Positions 25,093 to 33,768 of a stretch of DNA of 64,000 bases are shown piece after piece. Origin of the DNA: JBFLYC01 sp040756735. Its GTDB lineage: Bacteria; Bacillota; DSM-16504; Desulfitibacterales; Desulfitibacteraceae. A program made the translations under genes and the position numbers. The DNA lies in contig JBFLYC010000001.1 in the NCBI GenBank assembly GCA_040756735.1, positions 62,001 to 126,000 of the forward strand. The letters run 5' to 3'. The notes beneath the pieces are model-generated. The model was not told the DNA's origin. It did no database searches and saw only the letters and a list, made by a program, of their open reading frames with translations. Position 1 is the stretch's first letter. Each line of letters starts with the position of its first letter.

Positions 25093-26569
25093 AAATTATG
25101 ATGCAGATTATTCCTCCACTACCTTCATTAATTATCCTTTCAAGGGTTTCTTGCAATTTTTGTTGTGCGTTTTCAGGCATTTTGTATAATTTACCCTGGA
25201 TGCCTTCCCTGGTCAAATCATAGAGGGATTTACCAAATACATTTGTGTCCCAAATCTTTCTTGGATCACTTTCAAACTCATTGGTGATATATTGTATTAA
25301 TTCTTCACATTGTTTTTCCGTACCGATTAATGGGGTTAATTCTGTAGAAATCATTGCCTTAATGAAATGATAGGACGGCGCCTTTGCTTTTAACTTTACG
25401 CCAAAACTCCTGCCTTGTTTTATTAATTGTGGTTCTTCTAATTCCATCTCTTCTAAAGTAGGAGCTACCATACCATATCCTGTATTCCTTACCTCAAGCA
25501 GTCCAGAAGCAATTTTATCATAGTCTTTTTTAGCCATTGAAAGCTCTTTCATCAATTTTAGAAGTTCGTGTTCGCCCTCTAAATGATAGCCTGTTTGTTC
25601 TTCTAGAATTGTATAATACAATTTGCTTTCAGCACTAATATTTATCTGAGCTACTCCCGTACCAAAATTCATGTCTTTCAGGACCACCTCTGATACATTT
25701 TCAGCTACTGAAAGACTTTCTATTAAACCATCAACGTCTCTAATTCTCTTTACTTTATCTATTGCTTTGTTAACTTCATCCTCATATTTTTTGCGAAGCC
25801 AGTGACTTTGTTCCAATTCATTTACCCACAAAGGAAGGTTAATGCTGACTTCTACCACTGGAAACTCATATAAGGCTTCTTCTAATATATTCATTATGTC
25901 TTCTTCTTTTAAACTTGATACATCAACAGGAATTACAGGTGCCTTGTACTGTTCTTCTAGTTCACTTGCCAAGGCTATGGTACTTTCTGAATAAGGATTT
26001 GAAGAGTTTAATATTATTACATATGGTTTATTCAATTGCTTTAGTTCCCAAATGACTCGTTCTTCTGCATCCAAATAATGCTCCCTAGGAATGTCAGTAA
26101 TTGAACCATCAGTTAATACGACAAGCCCTAATGTAGAATGGTCAGAAATTACTTTTTTTGTACCATACTCAGCTGCTTCTTGAAAAGGTATGTCTTCGTC
26201 AAACCAGGGAGTTCTGACCATTCTTGGTCCTTCTTCATCACCATAACCTTTAGCTCCTTGAACAGTATAGCCAACACAGTCCACAACCCGTACGTTCATT
26301 TTTAAACCTTCTTTAATTACTATTTCGACAGCCTCATTGGGAATAAATTTGGGCTCTGTTGTCATAATAGTTTTACCAGCCCCACTCTGAGGTAATTCAT
26401 CTCTTGCTCTATCTCTTTCATTGGGATTTTCAATGTTTGGTATTACCATTAATTCCATAAATTTTTTGATGAAGGTGGATTTACCTGTGCGAACAGGGCC
26501 TACCACACCCAGATAAATATCACCCCCGGTACGTTCAGCTATATCTCGAAAGATAGTCGTATTATCCAC
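25091..26569 (-). CDS. spoIVA: Stage IV sporulation protein A, spore coat morphogenetic ATPase
   Basis: A 492-residue protein, the usual length for SpoIVA, which polymerises with ATP on the forespore surface as the base of the spore coat. The Walker A site GPVRTGKST is near residue 25, with the conserved GAGKTIMTTEPKFIP segment after it and VVDCVGYTVQGAKGYG as the Walker B/switch region. The family's C-terminal end is NEGSGGIICIII. It is made in the mother cell, under sigma-E in Bacillus; I could not pick a confident sigma-E promoter in the 220-base upstream gap. It is flanked by terminators at 25069 and 26763, so it is probably a single-gene unit. Confidence 0.97.
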   Translation of the reverse strand: MDNTTIFRDIAERTGGDIYLGVVGPVRTGKSTFIKKFMELMVIPNIENPNERDRARDELPQSGAGKTIMTTEPKFIPNEAVEIVIKEGLKMNVRVVDCVGYTVQGAKGYGDEEGPRMVRTPWFDEDIPFQEAAEYGTKKVISDHSTLGLVVLTDGSITDIPREHYLDAEERVIWELKQLNKPYVIILNSSNPYSESTIALASELEEQYKAPVIPVDVSSLKEEDIMNILEEALYEFPVVEVSINLPLWVNELEQSHWLRKKYEDEVNKAIDKVKRIRDVDGLIESLSVAENVSEVVLKDMNFGTGVAQINISAESKLYYTILEEQTGYHLEGEHELLKLMKELSMAKKDYDKIASGLLEVRNTGYGMVAPTLEEMELEEPQLIKQGRSFGVKLKAKAPSYHFIKAMISTELTPLIGTEKQCEELIQYITNEFESDPRKIWDTNVFGKSLYDLTREGIQGKLYKMPENAQQKLQETLERIINEGSGGIICIII

Positions 26570-26762
26570 GCTTTCTTTCCCTCCTTAAACTTTTTTTTTA
26601 TCTACACAAGGACAGGACTGTATTATACCAGAAGCAACAGCTCACCCCTCCTTCATATAACCTTATCTCAGTGTCTTACCATTTAAAATTTTCAATGGAC
26701 TTTCACCAATATATGTATATGAGTGGGTTGGACTATTATTACAGAATATGTCCTGATATAAA

Positions 26763-26792
26763 AAAAAAGTACGTTAAATAACGTACTTTTTT
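26763..26792 (-). terminator. Terminator after gpsA (both directions possible)
   Basis: AAAAAAGTACGTTA-AA-TAACGTACTTTTTT forms a 14-base stem flanked by T runs on both strands. It ends the der-gpsA transcript. Confidence 0.8.
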
Positions 26793-27820
26793 TACCAATT
26801 CTCGCGATTTAGTGCAATTTCTTCTGCTTCGAAGGTTGGGTTTCTACCCATGAGGTTTACTACTCCCTGCATGGGATCCAATCCTTCAAAGAGGATACCA
26901 TGTAGCTGTATGGTAATAGGCACATCAACCTTATTTTTGAGGGCTAGTTCATATGCTGCAGTGGTAGTTTTTATGCCTTCTACAACCATTCCCATATCTT
27001 GAAGTACTTTATCTATAGATTTACCTTGACCAATTTGGATACCTGCCCTTAAGTTTCTACTATGTTTACTGGTACAAGTAACTACCAAATCGCCTATGCC
27101 GCTAAGACCGGCAAAGGTTAGTAATTCTGCCCCTAGTTTGTTTCCCAACCGTGCAATTTCATGAAGTCCCCTTGTGATTAGAGCGGCTTTGCTATTATCA
27201 CCAAAACCTAATCCCTCAGCTATACCTGTTGCCAAAGCAATTACATTTTTTAAAGCTCCTCCTAGTTCAACACCAGTTAAATCAGAGTTAGTGTATACTC
27301 TAAAATATGAAGTCATAAATACATCTTGAACTAAATTGGCTATCCCCTTATCCTCAGCAGCAGCAACAATTGCTGTAGGTTGTCTTCTGCCAACTTCTTC
27401 AGCATGGCTTGGTCCAGATAAAACAGAAACAAGAGGTTTACATGATTTAATTTCTTCTTTAATTACTTCTGATAAGCGGTAGTGCGTTTTCAACTCAATT
27501 CCTTTAGCAGTATTAACAATTATTGGATTTCCACGAATAAAACAGTTTAGTTGTTTACAAACCTCGCGGACAGTCTGTGAAGGCACAGCGAGTACAATCA
27601 TTTCTGTGGCTTGAACAGCCTTTTGAAAATCAACTTCTACATAAACATTGTCAGGAAGCTTAACACCAGGAAGATATTTATAATTAATTCTTTCATGATT
27701 AATTTGATTTAAATGGTTTTTATCTCTACCCCATAAAAATACTTTATACCCTTTATCAGCTAGTAACAAAGATAAAGCTGTCCCCCAACTACCAGCGCCT
27801 ATTACAGCTATTGTCTTCAT
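26792..27820 (-). CDS. gpsA: Glycerol-3-phosphate dehydrogenase [NAD(P)+]
   Basis: A 342-residue enzyme reducing dihydroxyacetone phosphate to sn-glycerol 3-phosphate for phospholipid synthesis. AVIGAGSWGTALSLLLADKG at the N-terminus is the NAD(P) site; LSGPSHAEEV and the catalytic Lys of GALKNVIALATGIAEGLG (near residue 193) are present, followed by GLSGIGDLVVTC. ATG 27820 is chosen because AAGGAGG lies ten bases upstream, while the ATG at 27829 touches that site. It begins 20 bases after the der stop. In related genomes plsY often lies between der and gpsA; here it does not. Confidence 0.96.
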   Translation of the reverse strand: MKTIAVIGAGSWGTALSLLLADKGYKVFLWGRDKNHLNQINHERINYKYLPGVKLPDNVYVEVDFQKAVQATEMIVLAVPSQTVREVCKQLNCFIRGNPIIVNTAKGIELKTHYRLSEVIKEEIKSCKPLVSVLSGPSHAEEVGRRQPTAIVAAAEDKGIANLVQDVFMTSYFRVYTNSDLTGVELGGALKNVIALATGIAEGLGFGDNSKAALITRGLHEIARLGNKLGAELLTFAGLSGIGDLVVTCTSKHSRNLRAGIQIGQGKSIDKVLQDMGMVVEGIKTTTAAYELALKNKVDVPITIQLHGILFEGLDPMQGVVNLMGRNPTFEAEEIALNRENW

Positions 27821-27839
27821 GACGCTCATACCTCCTTAT

Positions 27840-29156
27840 TTAACCAGTCCTTCTTTGAATAATTAATCTAATTGGGTTGCCTTCGAAACCGAATGTTTTT
27901 CTCAACTGGTTTTCAATATATCGTTGGTATGAGAAATGAAATAATTCAGGATTGTTGACGAATAACTTAAAAGTGGGCGGTTTGATCCCTGTTTGAGTAG
28001 CATATAAAATTTTAAGCCTATTTCCTTTATCTGTAGGTGGTGGAGTAAAAGCTACAGCATCTCTAATCAATTCATTGAGAACAGAGGTTGAGACTTTAAA
28101 ATTTGCCTGTTCGAATATAAATTTAATCAAGTCAAAAATTTTCATCACTCTCTGTCCAGTCAGGGCTGATACATACGCAGTAGGTGCATACTGCATGAAG
28201 GAGAGTTCTGCCCTTATATTGTTATCATATTCATTCATAGTTTTTTCATCCTTTGAAATCAAGTCCCACTTATTAACAACAATAATTGAACTTTTACCAG
28301 CTTCGTGAACATACCCTGCAATTTTTTTGTCTTGTTCTGTAACTCCATCTAAAGCATCAATTAGAATTAAAACAACATCTGAACGATCAATTGCTTTTAA
28401 AGACCTTAGTACACTATAATGTTCTGTGGAAACGTGTATCCTTGCTTTTCTTCTAATTCCTGCTGTATCAATAAAAATAAAATTATCTTCTTTGTGCTTT
28501 ACTAGTGAATCTATAGCATCCCTCGTTGTGCCAGGTATATCACTAACAATGGTTCTCTCTTCTCCTAATACTTTATTAACTAAAGAAGATTTACCTACAT
28601 TGGGTCTACCTACCACAGCAACTTTGATAATATCTTCTTCAAAATCATCTTCTGGAATTTGTGGCAATTTGTTCACTGCCTGTTCTAATAAATCTCCAAT
28701 ATTTAATCCATGTTCAGCAGATATCGGTATTGGATCACCTAACCCCAACCGGAAAAAATCATAGTCCTGGAAACTGGTAAAACTATCTATCTTGTTAACA
28801 GTCAATATAATAGGTTTCTTAGCTTTTCGCAGCATCAATGATATGGTTTCGTCATCTGGAGTAATGCCTGTTTTGCCATCTACAACAAAAATAATAAGGT
28901 CAGCTTCTTCTATAGCGATTTCAACTTGTAATCTAACCTTATTGCTGATATTTTCTGTTTCATCATCAAAAAATAGGCCTCCTGTGTCAACTAAGGTAAA
29001 TGCTTTATTGAGCCAAAACCCGTCTCGGTAAATGCGATCCCTTGTTACACCAGGTTTATCATTTACTATTGCAACTCTTCCACCGGTTATTCTATTAAAT
29101 AAAGTGGATTTTCCCACATTGGGTCTCCCCACAATTGCTACCACAGGTTTAGACAT
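27840..29156 (-). CDS. der: Ribosome biogenesis GTPase Der
   Basis: A 438-residue protein with two GTPase domains in tandem and a KH-like C-terminal domain. It helps assemble the 50S subunit. G1 motifs GRPNVGKSTLF (near residue 10) and GRPNVGKSSLV (near 185) and both DTxG switches (VDTGGLF and IDTAGIRR) are seen, as are NKID and NKWD. The C-terminal RLKILYATQTGIKPPTFKLF is typical. ATG 29156 follows GGAGGTGA by eight bases; the GTG at 29168 lies inside that site. It overlaps the end of the DUF512 gene by eight bases and is translated with it. Confidence 0.97.
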   Translation of the reverse strand: MSKPVVAIVGRPNVGKSTLFNRITGGRVAIVNDKPGVTRDRIYRDGFWLNKAFTLVDTGGLFFDDETENISNKVRLQVEIAIEEADLIIFVVDGKTGITPDDETISLMLRKAKKPIILTVNKIDSFTSFQDYDFFRLGLGDPIPISAEHGLNIGDLLEQAVNKLPQIPEDDFEEDIIKVAVVGRPNVGKSSLVNKVLGEERTIVSDIPGTTRDAIDSLVKHKEDNFIFIDTAGIRRKARIHVSTEHYSVLRSLKAIDRSDVVLILIDALDGVTEQDKKIAGYVHEAGKSSIIVVNKWDLISKDEKTMNEYDNNIRAELSFMQYAPTAYVSALTGQRVMKIFDLIKFIFEQANFKVSTSVLNELIRDAVAFTPPPTDKGNRLKILYATQTGIKPPTFKLFVNNPELFHFSYQRYIENQLRKTFGFEGNPIRLIIQRRTG

Positions 29157-30501
29157 TTTGCTTGTCACCTCCGATCAATTCGGCAGCTAGCGCTCCCCCA
29201 TTTGTTTGTATTAATTTAACTTCTGCACCAACAATTCTTTTAAATTCTTTAAGGGTCATGTCATCTAAAAATAATTCACTGTCTTTTTTCAGGACAATAT
29301 CGGGTAATAAAACTCTACTATTTTTGTCATTCAAATGGTCTTTCAAAGTATTAGCAATATCGTGCCCTGTAAGTAAACCTGTTACTGAAACCGGATATCC
29401 AAAGAATTTATTTTTTATAAGAACTAGTTTTATTTTTTTATAATAAGATGAGATGTTTTTAATAAGGTCTTGGATAATAGGATAAGCAAGTTCTCCAGTT
29501 ACTATTAAGACTGTAGTGTTTGAAAGTTTATCTGGTAGATTTTTGTTGATCAGGATTTTTGCCTTTAACTTAAAATCTTCTTGAAAGTCTCTTGCCAAAC
29601 CCACTCCATTCTCTATTTGGGAGAAATCTTCATATTCATTTAGTTCAGGAATCCCAAAGCTGCTTTTTAGATAAAATTCATCTGCCGCAAATACAAATCT
29701 GCTGCCTAATTTTTTTTGTAATATTCCTTGCCACTCATGAAGCTGAACTATTATTTGGTCACATTCTTCTTTAGAATAAGGTCTTAGAAAAACTTGTTTA
29801 TTTAGATTATACTTTGTCAACCCTACAGGAACAACTGCTAGTGTTTCTACAAAAGGGTAAAGCTCTGCAAGATCATGAATTGTTCGATCCAACTCTTTAC
29901 CATCATTTAAACCAGGACATAATACAACTTGGCAGTGCATTTTAATTCCTGATGCTGCAAAACATTGAAGTTGTTCAATAATATTAGCAGCATTTGTATT
30001 GTTTAACATATAACTTCGCAGTGAAGGGTTTGTAGTATGCACAGATATGTATAAAGGACTTAATTTAAGATCTACTATCCTTTTCATTTGGTCGAAACTA
30101 AGATTGGTAAGGGTAATATAATTTCCAAATAAAAAAGAATGTCTGTAGTCATCATCCCTTAAATAAAGACTACTGCGTAAACCCTTGGGCAATCCTTTAA
30201 TAAAACAGAAAGGACAGTTATTCATACACTTTTTAAAGGAATCAAAACAATTATCTCTAAATGTAATCCCCAAAGATTCATCCAAATCTTTTTCTATTTC
30301 AAAAAGCCATATTTCACCGTTTCTTTTTTTTATTTCTAAAACCAACTGCTCATCCTGAGTTAAGGCATAATAATCTAGAATATCCAATACAGGCTGAGAA
30401 TTAATGCTTAATAAGACGTCTCCCGGCTCAATACCAGTCTGATGAGCTATGGAATCATTTATCACGTCCAGAATGTAAGCTTCTGTTAAGAGTTTTTTCA
30501 C
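29149..30501 (-). CDS. DUF512 radical SAM protein with N-terminal PDZ-like domain
   Basis: A 450-residue protein. Residues about 8-65 form a PDZ-like module (IAHQTGIEPGDVLLSINS). The radical SAM-like cluster CMNNCPFCF lies near residue 90, followed by YLRDDDYRHSFLFGNYITLT, a family signature. The DUF512 C-terminal region begins near residue 280. The family is common in Clostridia next to der, but the reaction is unknown; a role in metal-cofactor or ribosome-related chemistry has no support in the sequence. Start GTG 30501 has a modest ribosome site. Its last codons overlap der, so the pair is co-translated. Confidence 0.88.
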   Translation of the reverse strand: MKKLLTEAYILDVINDSIAHQTGIEPGDVLLSINSQPVLDILDYYALTQDEQLVLEIKKRNGEIWLFEIEKDLDESLGITFRDNCFDSFKKCMNNCPFCFIKGLPKGLRSSLYLRDDDYRHSFLFGNYITLTNLSFDQMKRIVDLKLSPLYISVHTTNPSLRSYMLNNTNAANIIEQLQCFAASGIKMHCQVVLCPGLNDGKELDRTIHDLAELYPFVETLAVVPVGLTKYNLNKQVFLRPYSKEECDQIIVQLHEWQGILQKKLGSRFVFAADEFYLKSSFGIPELNEYEDFSQIENGVGLARDFQEDFKLKAKILINKNLPDKLSNTTVLIVTGELAYPIIQDLIKNISSYYKKIKLVLIKNKFFGYPVSVTGLLTGHDIANTLKDHLNDKNSRVLLPDIVLKKDSELFLDDMTLKEFKRIVGAEVKLIQTNGGALAAELIGGDKQNV

Positions 30502-30535
30502 CAGTCATACCCCATCTCTACGGAATAATTATCCG

Positions 30536-30967
30536 TCAACCTGGTGAGCTAGTCAAGGAGCACATTGAAAAATTATCTATACCTTTTCTAATAAAATGAT
30601 ATCCCCAGGATTTAAGACCCAGGTCAATTGCAAAGAAGATACCTATTCTTACCAACAAACCTACACTCTTATCAGCATTAATAAATATGAATTCTTGAGG
30701 ATTTTTTGAATTCATTTTCAAGAAGTCAGATATGAATTTAAACATTATATCTTTCTGTTTATCGACCACCATAATATAAACCTGATCATTCCTACAATCA
30801 GTACCAACATATAATGGCTCATAGAGAATCTTGTCATATTTGCTTTTTTTAAAACCATCTATAATTCTTTCAAGATTGTTCACATTATTTAGTCTTAATT
30901 TGCCAAGATGAATAAATGCCATTATTTTAGATATCCTTTTTTCTGTAGAATAATAAACGATTTTCAT
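30536..30967 (-). CDS. DUF3189-like protein
   Basis: A 143-residue protein related to its upstream neighbour: both open with a (I/V)xYxx strand, have xxAxIHLGxL, and share a hydrophobic stretch (LLVRIGIFFAIDLGLKSWG here). Compared with the neighbour it lacks the YHCYGG motif at the start (IVYYSTEK instead) and has diverged. Start ATG 30967 is one base after the neighbour's stop, so they are co-translated. The family occurs in spore-forming Clostridia beside YIEGIA and der genes; function unknown. Probably a diverged duplicate. Confidence 0.72.
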   Translation of the reverse strand: MKIVYYSTEKRISKIMAFIHLGKLRLNNVNNLERIIDGFKKSKYDKILYEPLYVGTDCRNDQVYIMVVDKQKDIMFKFISDFLKMNSKNPQEFIFINADKSVGLLVRIGIFFAIDLGLKSWGYHFIRKGIDNFSMCSLTSSPG

Positions 30968-30968
30968 T

Positions 30969-31445
30969 CTATTTCTCCTGATTTATGTCTTGTTTTGCAA
31001 ATGAGTCCTCAGCAACAATCTGGATAAACTTGTCATATGCTTGCAATGTTCCTTTGATTACTAAGGGCCTGCCTATAGCTATTAACCTTAGTTTTCTGGA
31101 TATAAAACCACCTAAACGCATTAAGAGGTTTACTCCCTTTAAGGTATCGATGCACTTAATACTATGCATATCTATACCTGCAATCTCAGCAATTCTATTC
31201 ATTACATTTGCAAGTATTTTTCCATGATTCCTGCATCCACATATGTACACTTCGTTCCCAAATTGGTCGATACCCATTAAGTTTAAGGTTCCGTGATCTG
31301 CATCATTTTGTTTATCAAAAAAAGGAAGCTTCATCAGCTCTTCAGGAGTAGGGATTGCATCTTTAGATAAATATCCTAAATGGATGGCTGAAGTTACTAC
31401 TGAAGAATGTGAGCCCCCATAGCAATGATAGATAATTTTTTTCAT
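30969..31445 (-). CDS. DUF3189 family protein
   Basis: A 158-residue protein beginning KKIIYHCYGGSHSSVVTSAI, the DUF3189 signature; His and Cys in this motif and in YICGCRNHG could bind a metal (inference). The C-terminal LLMRLGGFISRKLRLIAIGRP is hydrophobic but too charged for a clear membrane helix. ATG 31445 follows AGGTGA by five bases and replaces an upstream ATG at 31454 that overlaps the site. It lies between the YIEGIA-partner gene and a diverged copy, within a cluster of sporulation-linked genes. Function unknown. Confidence 0.82.
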   Translation of the reverse strand: MKKIIYHCYGGSHSSVVTSAIHLGYLSKDAIPTPEELMKLPFFDKQNDADHGTLNLMGIDQFGNEVYICGCRNHGKILANVMNRIAEIAGIDMHSIKCIDTLKGVNLLMRLGGFISRKLRLIAIGRPLVIKGTLQAYDKFIQIVAEDSFAKQDINQEK

Positions 31446-31463
31446 GTAACTCACCTGTTAACC

Positions 31464-31652
31464 TTAATGTCGATAAAGTAAATATACTCCATTTTCAAGG
31501 TCATGAACCATGGCTTGAAAAATACGGCTCATTGTAAGAGAAAGTTTTTCCATTTCTTCTTCATCTTTTGCTAAAAATACCGGCGCACCACCGCCTCTAA
31601 CCTTTTCTATACTTGTAGTGACAATGGCTAATAGAACACCAGATTCACCCAT
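31464..31652 (-). CDS. Small YIEGIA-partner protein (capping complex subunit type)
   Basis: A 62-residue protein with the pattern LLAIVTTSIEKVRGGGAPVF, then AKDEEEMEKL and a C-terminal VHDLENGVYLLYRH. This matches the small family that always accompanies YIEGIA membrane proteins in spore formers and is called the capping complex subunit for YIEGIA in public annotation. It has no membrane segment and would act at the cytoplasmic side of its partner. It ends 18 bases before the DUF3189 gene and begins 18 bases after the YIEGIA gene. The name is from memory of the family; the biochemical role is not known to me. Confidence 0.8.
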   Translation of the reverse strand: MGESGVLLAIVTTSIEKVRGGGAPVFLAKDEEEMEKLSLTMSRIFQAMVHDLENGVYLLYRH

Positions 31653-31670
31653 AGATTGTCACCTCCCATT

Positions 31671-32561
31671 TCAATCGGAAGCATAGCTGCCCGATTCCGT
31701 CGAGAGAATGTTTCTTTTGGAGCTTTCTAATACAGGAACTAACTCTATACTTTGTATTAATGCTTTCATGTCTGGTTCGTTTGGTAGAATAAATAAACCT
31801 ATTGCGCCTGTATCAATATTTTTTCTCGCCAATGGATTCCATTCTTGCTCACCTACTTCTGCTTTGGTTCCCACTACTGTTGAAGCAACATGGATAATAG
31901 CCTGACGCTGCCCTAGATTATGTAGAGTTGCCCTGGCATTATCATTCTTAGGTTTAATCAAAACTGCCAACCCTTCATTGATAATCTTCTCTCTAGAATC
32001 TTGCAAACCTACATTCTTTATGACAATATCTTCAATCATTAATAATGATCCTTTAAAATGTAGTTTTGCCGGAACAACCTCGGCTATATCCCTTATCAAT
32101 TCACCTCTCATTAATCTGGCAGCTAAATAGATGATTAATAAACCTACAATTAATCCTCCAATCAAGTTAGTAAAATAAACGATAATGCAGGTACCAAGTG
32201 ACACCGACATGACCAAATAATTACGTGCTTCAAAAACCTTGGCAATTCCTTCAATGTAATCATTTCCTCGGGGAATTATTTCATCTTCTTCCAAACGTTT
32301 TAATGATTCTCTTTCCATGTTCCTAATCTCACGAAATTGTTGCGCTGCAAGAGCTAAAAATGTTACTGCAGTGAATTCCTTTTCTGCTAACGCTGGTATT
32401 GCCACGGCTCCAAGGGCTGCTGCCACAAACCCCAGGGATATATGAGTAACATAGCCATGTGGGTAACCAGGATACTGCCTATAATCAGATCTAAGCATTA
32501 ATATTCTTGCTAGGGTACCAAGAACAACTGAAAGCAAAATCATGGGTCCATATTGTTCCAA
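31671..32561 (-). CDS. YIEGIA family membrane protein
   Basis: A 296-residue protein with four or five membrane segments in the first 165 residues (PMILLSVVLGTLARILML, LGFVAAALGAVAIPAL, YLVMSVSLGTCIIVYF, LIGGLIVGLLIIYLA). The family motif YIEGIAKVFEARN lies near residue 102. The C-terminal 130 residues are soluble. Start TTG 32561 lies seven bases after GGAGG. Neighbours spoIIP, the small partner and the DUF3189 genes suggest a role in spore formation, probably in the mother cell or forespore membrane (inference). Family is sure, function unknown. Confidence 0.85.
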   Translation of the reverse strand: MEQYGPMILLSVVLGTLARILMLRSDYRQYPGYPHGYVTHISLGFVAAALGAVAIPALAEKEFTAVTFLALAAQQFREIRNMERESLKRLEEDEIIPRGNDYIEGIAKVFEARNYLVMSVSLGTCIIVYFTNLIGGLIVGLLIIYLAARLMRGELIRDIAEVVPAKLHFKGSLLMIEDIVIKNVGLQDSREKIINEGLAVLIKPKNDNARATLHNLGQRQAIIHVASTVVGTKAEVGEQEWNPLARKNIDTGAIGLFILPNEPDMKALIQSIELVPVLESSKRNILSTESGSYASD

Positions 32562-32604
32562 GTTATTTCCTCCAAACTATTCCTATGTGGAATAGATATG
32601 TTAT

Positions 32605-33768
32605 TTATTTATCGTTTTTTCTCTTGCCAATTATACCTCCTAAGTAGTTTGCCCACTCTTTAGTAACAAATTGCTTTAGTTTGGCAAACGCATTCTCCCA
32701 ACTACCTGTGCTAATCAATAGAAATGCTCCGCCACCAATAGCAGTTAATACCACAATCCATAAAACTGTAACCAAATCACTTCTTTGACCGGGAGTACCG
32801 GGCGGTAATGGTTGTCCAGGTGAAACACCCATAACAGCTGGCATTACCTCCGCAAAAAGCGCTGCACCCTTTTGGGCTTCCTCCTTTGTATTGGTATGTG
32901 TTCCTACTTCAATGAGAATTACCCTGGGAGCCAAATCTTGATTATAATTTCCCCTGGCCATAAATATTTCTCTGACAAGACCAGGGTGAACTTCTTCAGC
33001 AGCAGCTTTTATTTGTTTTGCGAATTCTAAATTGCTCTGCATATTTTGATTCTGCCTGCCAACTACTAATCTTATTTGAGTAGCTATTTGTCCAGAAATA
33101 TTTTCTCTATAGAATTCTGGATCAGGAATGCCATCCCGATGGACGTCAATTAATACACTTGGAGCTTGTTTTAAAAGCTCAACTGCTGTTCGTCTCGACC
33201 TGTTATAAGCCTGTGCATCACGGGGTTCATGAGCGCTTAGGTCATGTATTACTGTAAAACCTTGTGCTTCAAGAGCGTCAGCAAATACTTTGCCGACATC
33301 AAATATACCACCACTGCCAGGTATACTTTCAGTGCCATCTGATGGTACATAAGATTCAGCGCTATGCGTATGATATATAGCTATTGTGTTGACTCCTTGA
33401 CCTTGTTGTTGGACAGGAATATCACTTGTTGATACATGGAGATAAGCAGACAATTCAATGTCATGTTTTCCAATATACTTTGCATATGCTTTTCTACCGC
33501 TGACCTTGTTTACTCGATAATGTTTATTATCTTGCGCAATCAATTCATCACCTATGTAAACAACCCTGGCCATTATGGATAAAAGTTCATCATGCTCATT
33601 GTATATTTCAAATGGTTCTTGACTACTGGAATGAAAGTCGCTTTCAAAAACATTAAATGACTTTAACGAGTCATTCATATTAATGGGTACATCTGCCATA
33701 GAGATTGGAGAGCAAATAAGAGCTACACTAATTAAAACTACAAAATATACACATCTCCTAATTATCAT
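32605..33768 (-). CDS. spoIIP: Stage II sporulation protein P
   Basis: A 387-residue cell-wall hydrolase of the engulfment DMP complex, with amidase and endopeptidase activity on peptidoglycan. A signal anchor lies at residues 5-25, a SpoIIP domain at about 135-320, and a C-terminal membrane segment at about 345-365 (VLWIVVLTAIGGGAFLLI), which is an unusual second anchor. The zinc ligands are visible as YHTHSAESY, DVHRDG and EVGTHTN. ATG 33768 lies five bases after AAGGAGGTGA. It overlaps the end of the DUF1614 gene by 11 bases and precedes the YIEGIA gene by 43 bases. Confidence 0.93.
   Translation of the reverse strand: MIIRRCVYFVVLISVALICSPISMADVPINMNDSLKSFNVFESDFHSSSQEPFEIYNEHDELLSIMARVVYIGDELIAQDNKHYRVNKVSGRKAYAKYIGKHDIELSAYLHVSTSDIPVQQQGQGVNTIAIYHTHSAESYVPSDGTESIPGSGGIFDVGKVFADALEAQGFTVIHDLSAHEPRDAQAYNRSRRTAVELLKQAPSVLIDVHRDGIPDPEFYRENISGQIATQIRLVVGRQNQNMQSNLEFAKQIKAAAEEVHPGLVREIFMARGNYNQDLAPRVILIEVGTHTNTKEEAQKGAALFAEVMPAVMGVSPGQPLPPGTPGQRSDLVTVLWIVVLTAIGGGAFLLISTGSWENAFAKLKQFVTKEWANYLGGIIGKRKNDK

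Noticed and set aside
26570..26700. Short frames after AAGGAGG upstream of spoIVA
   Set aside because: The frames are 4-16 codons long, and the GTG is too near the ribosome site. No regulatory hairpin supports a leader.
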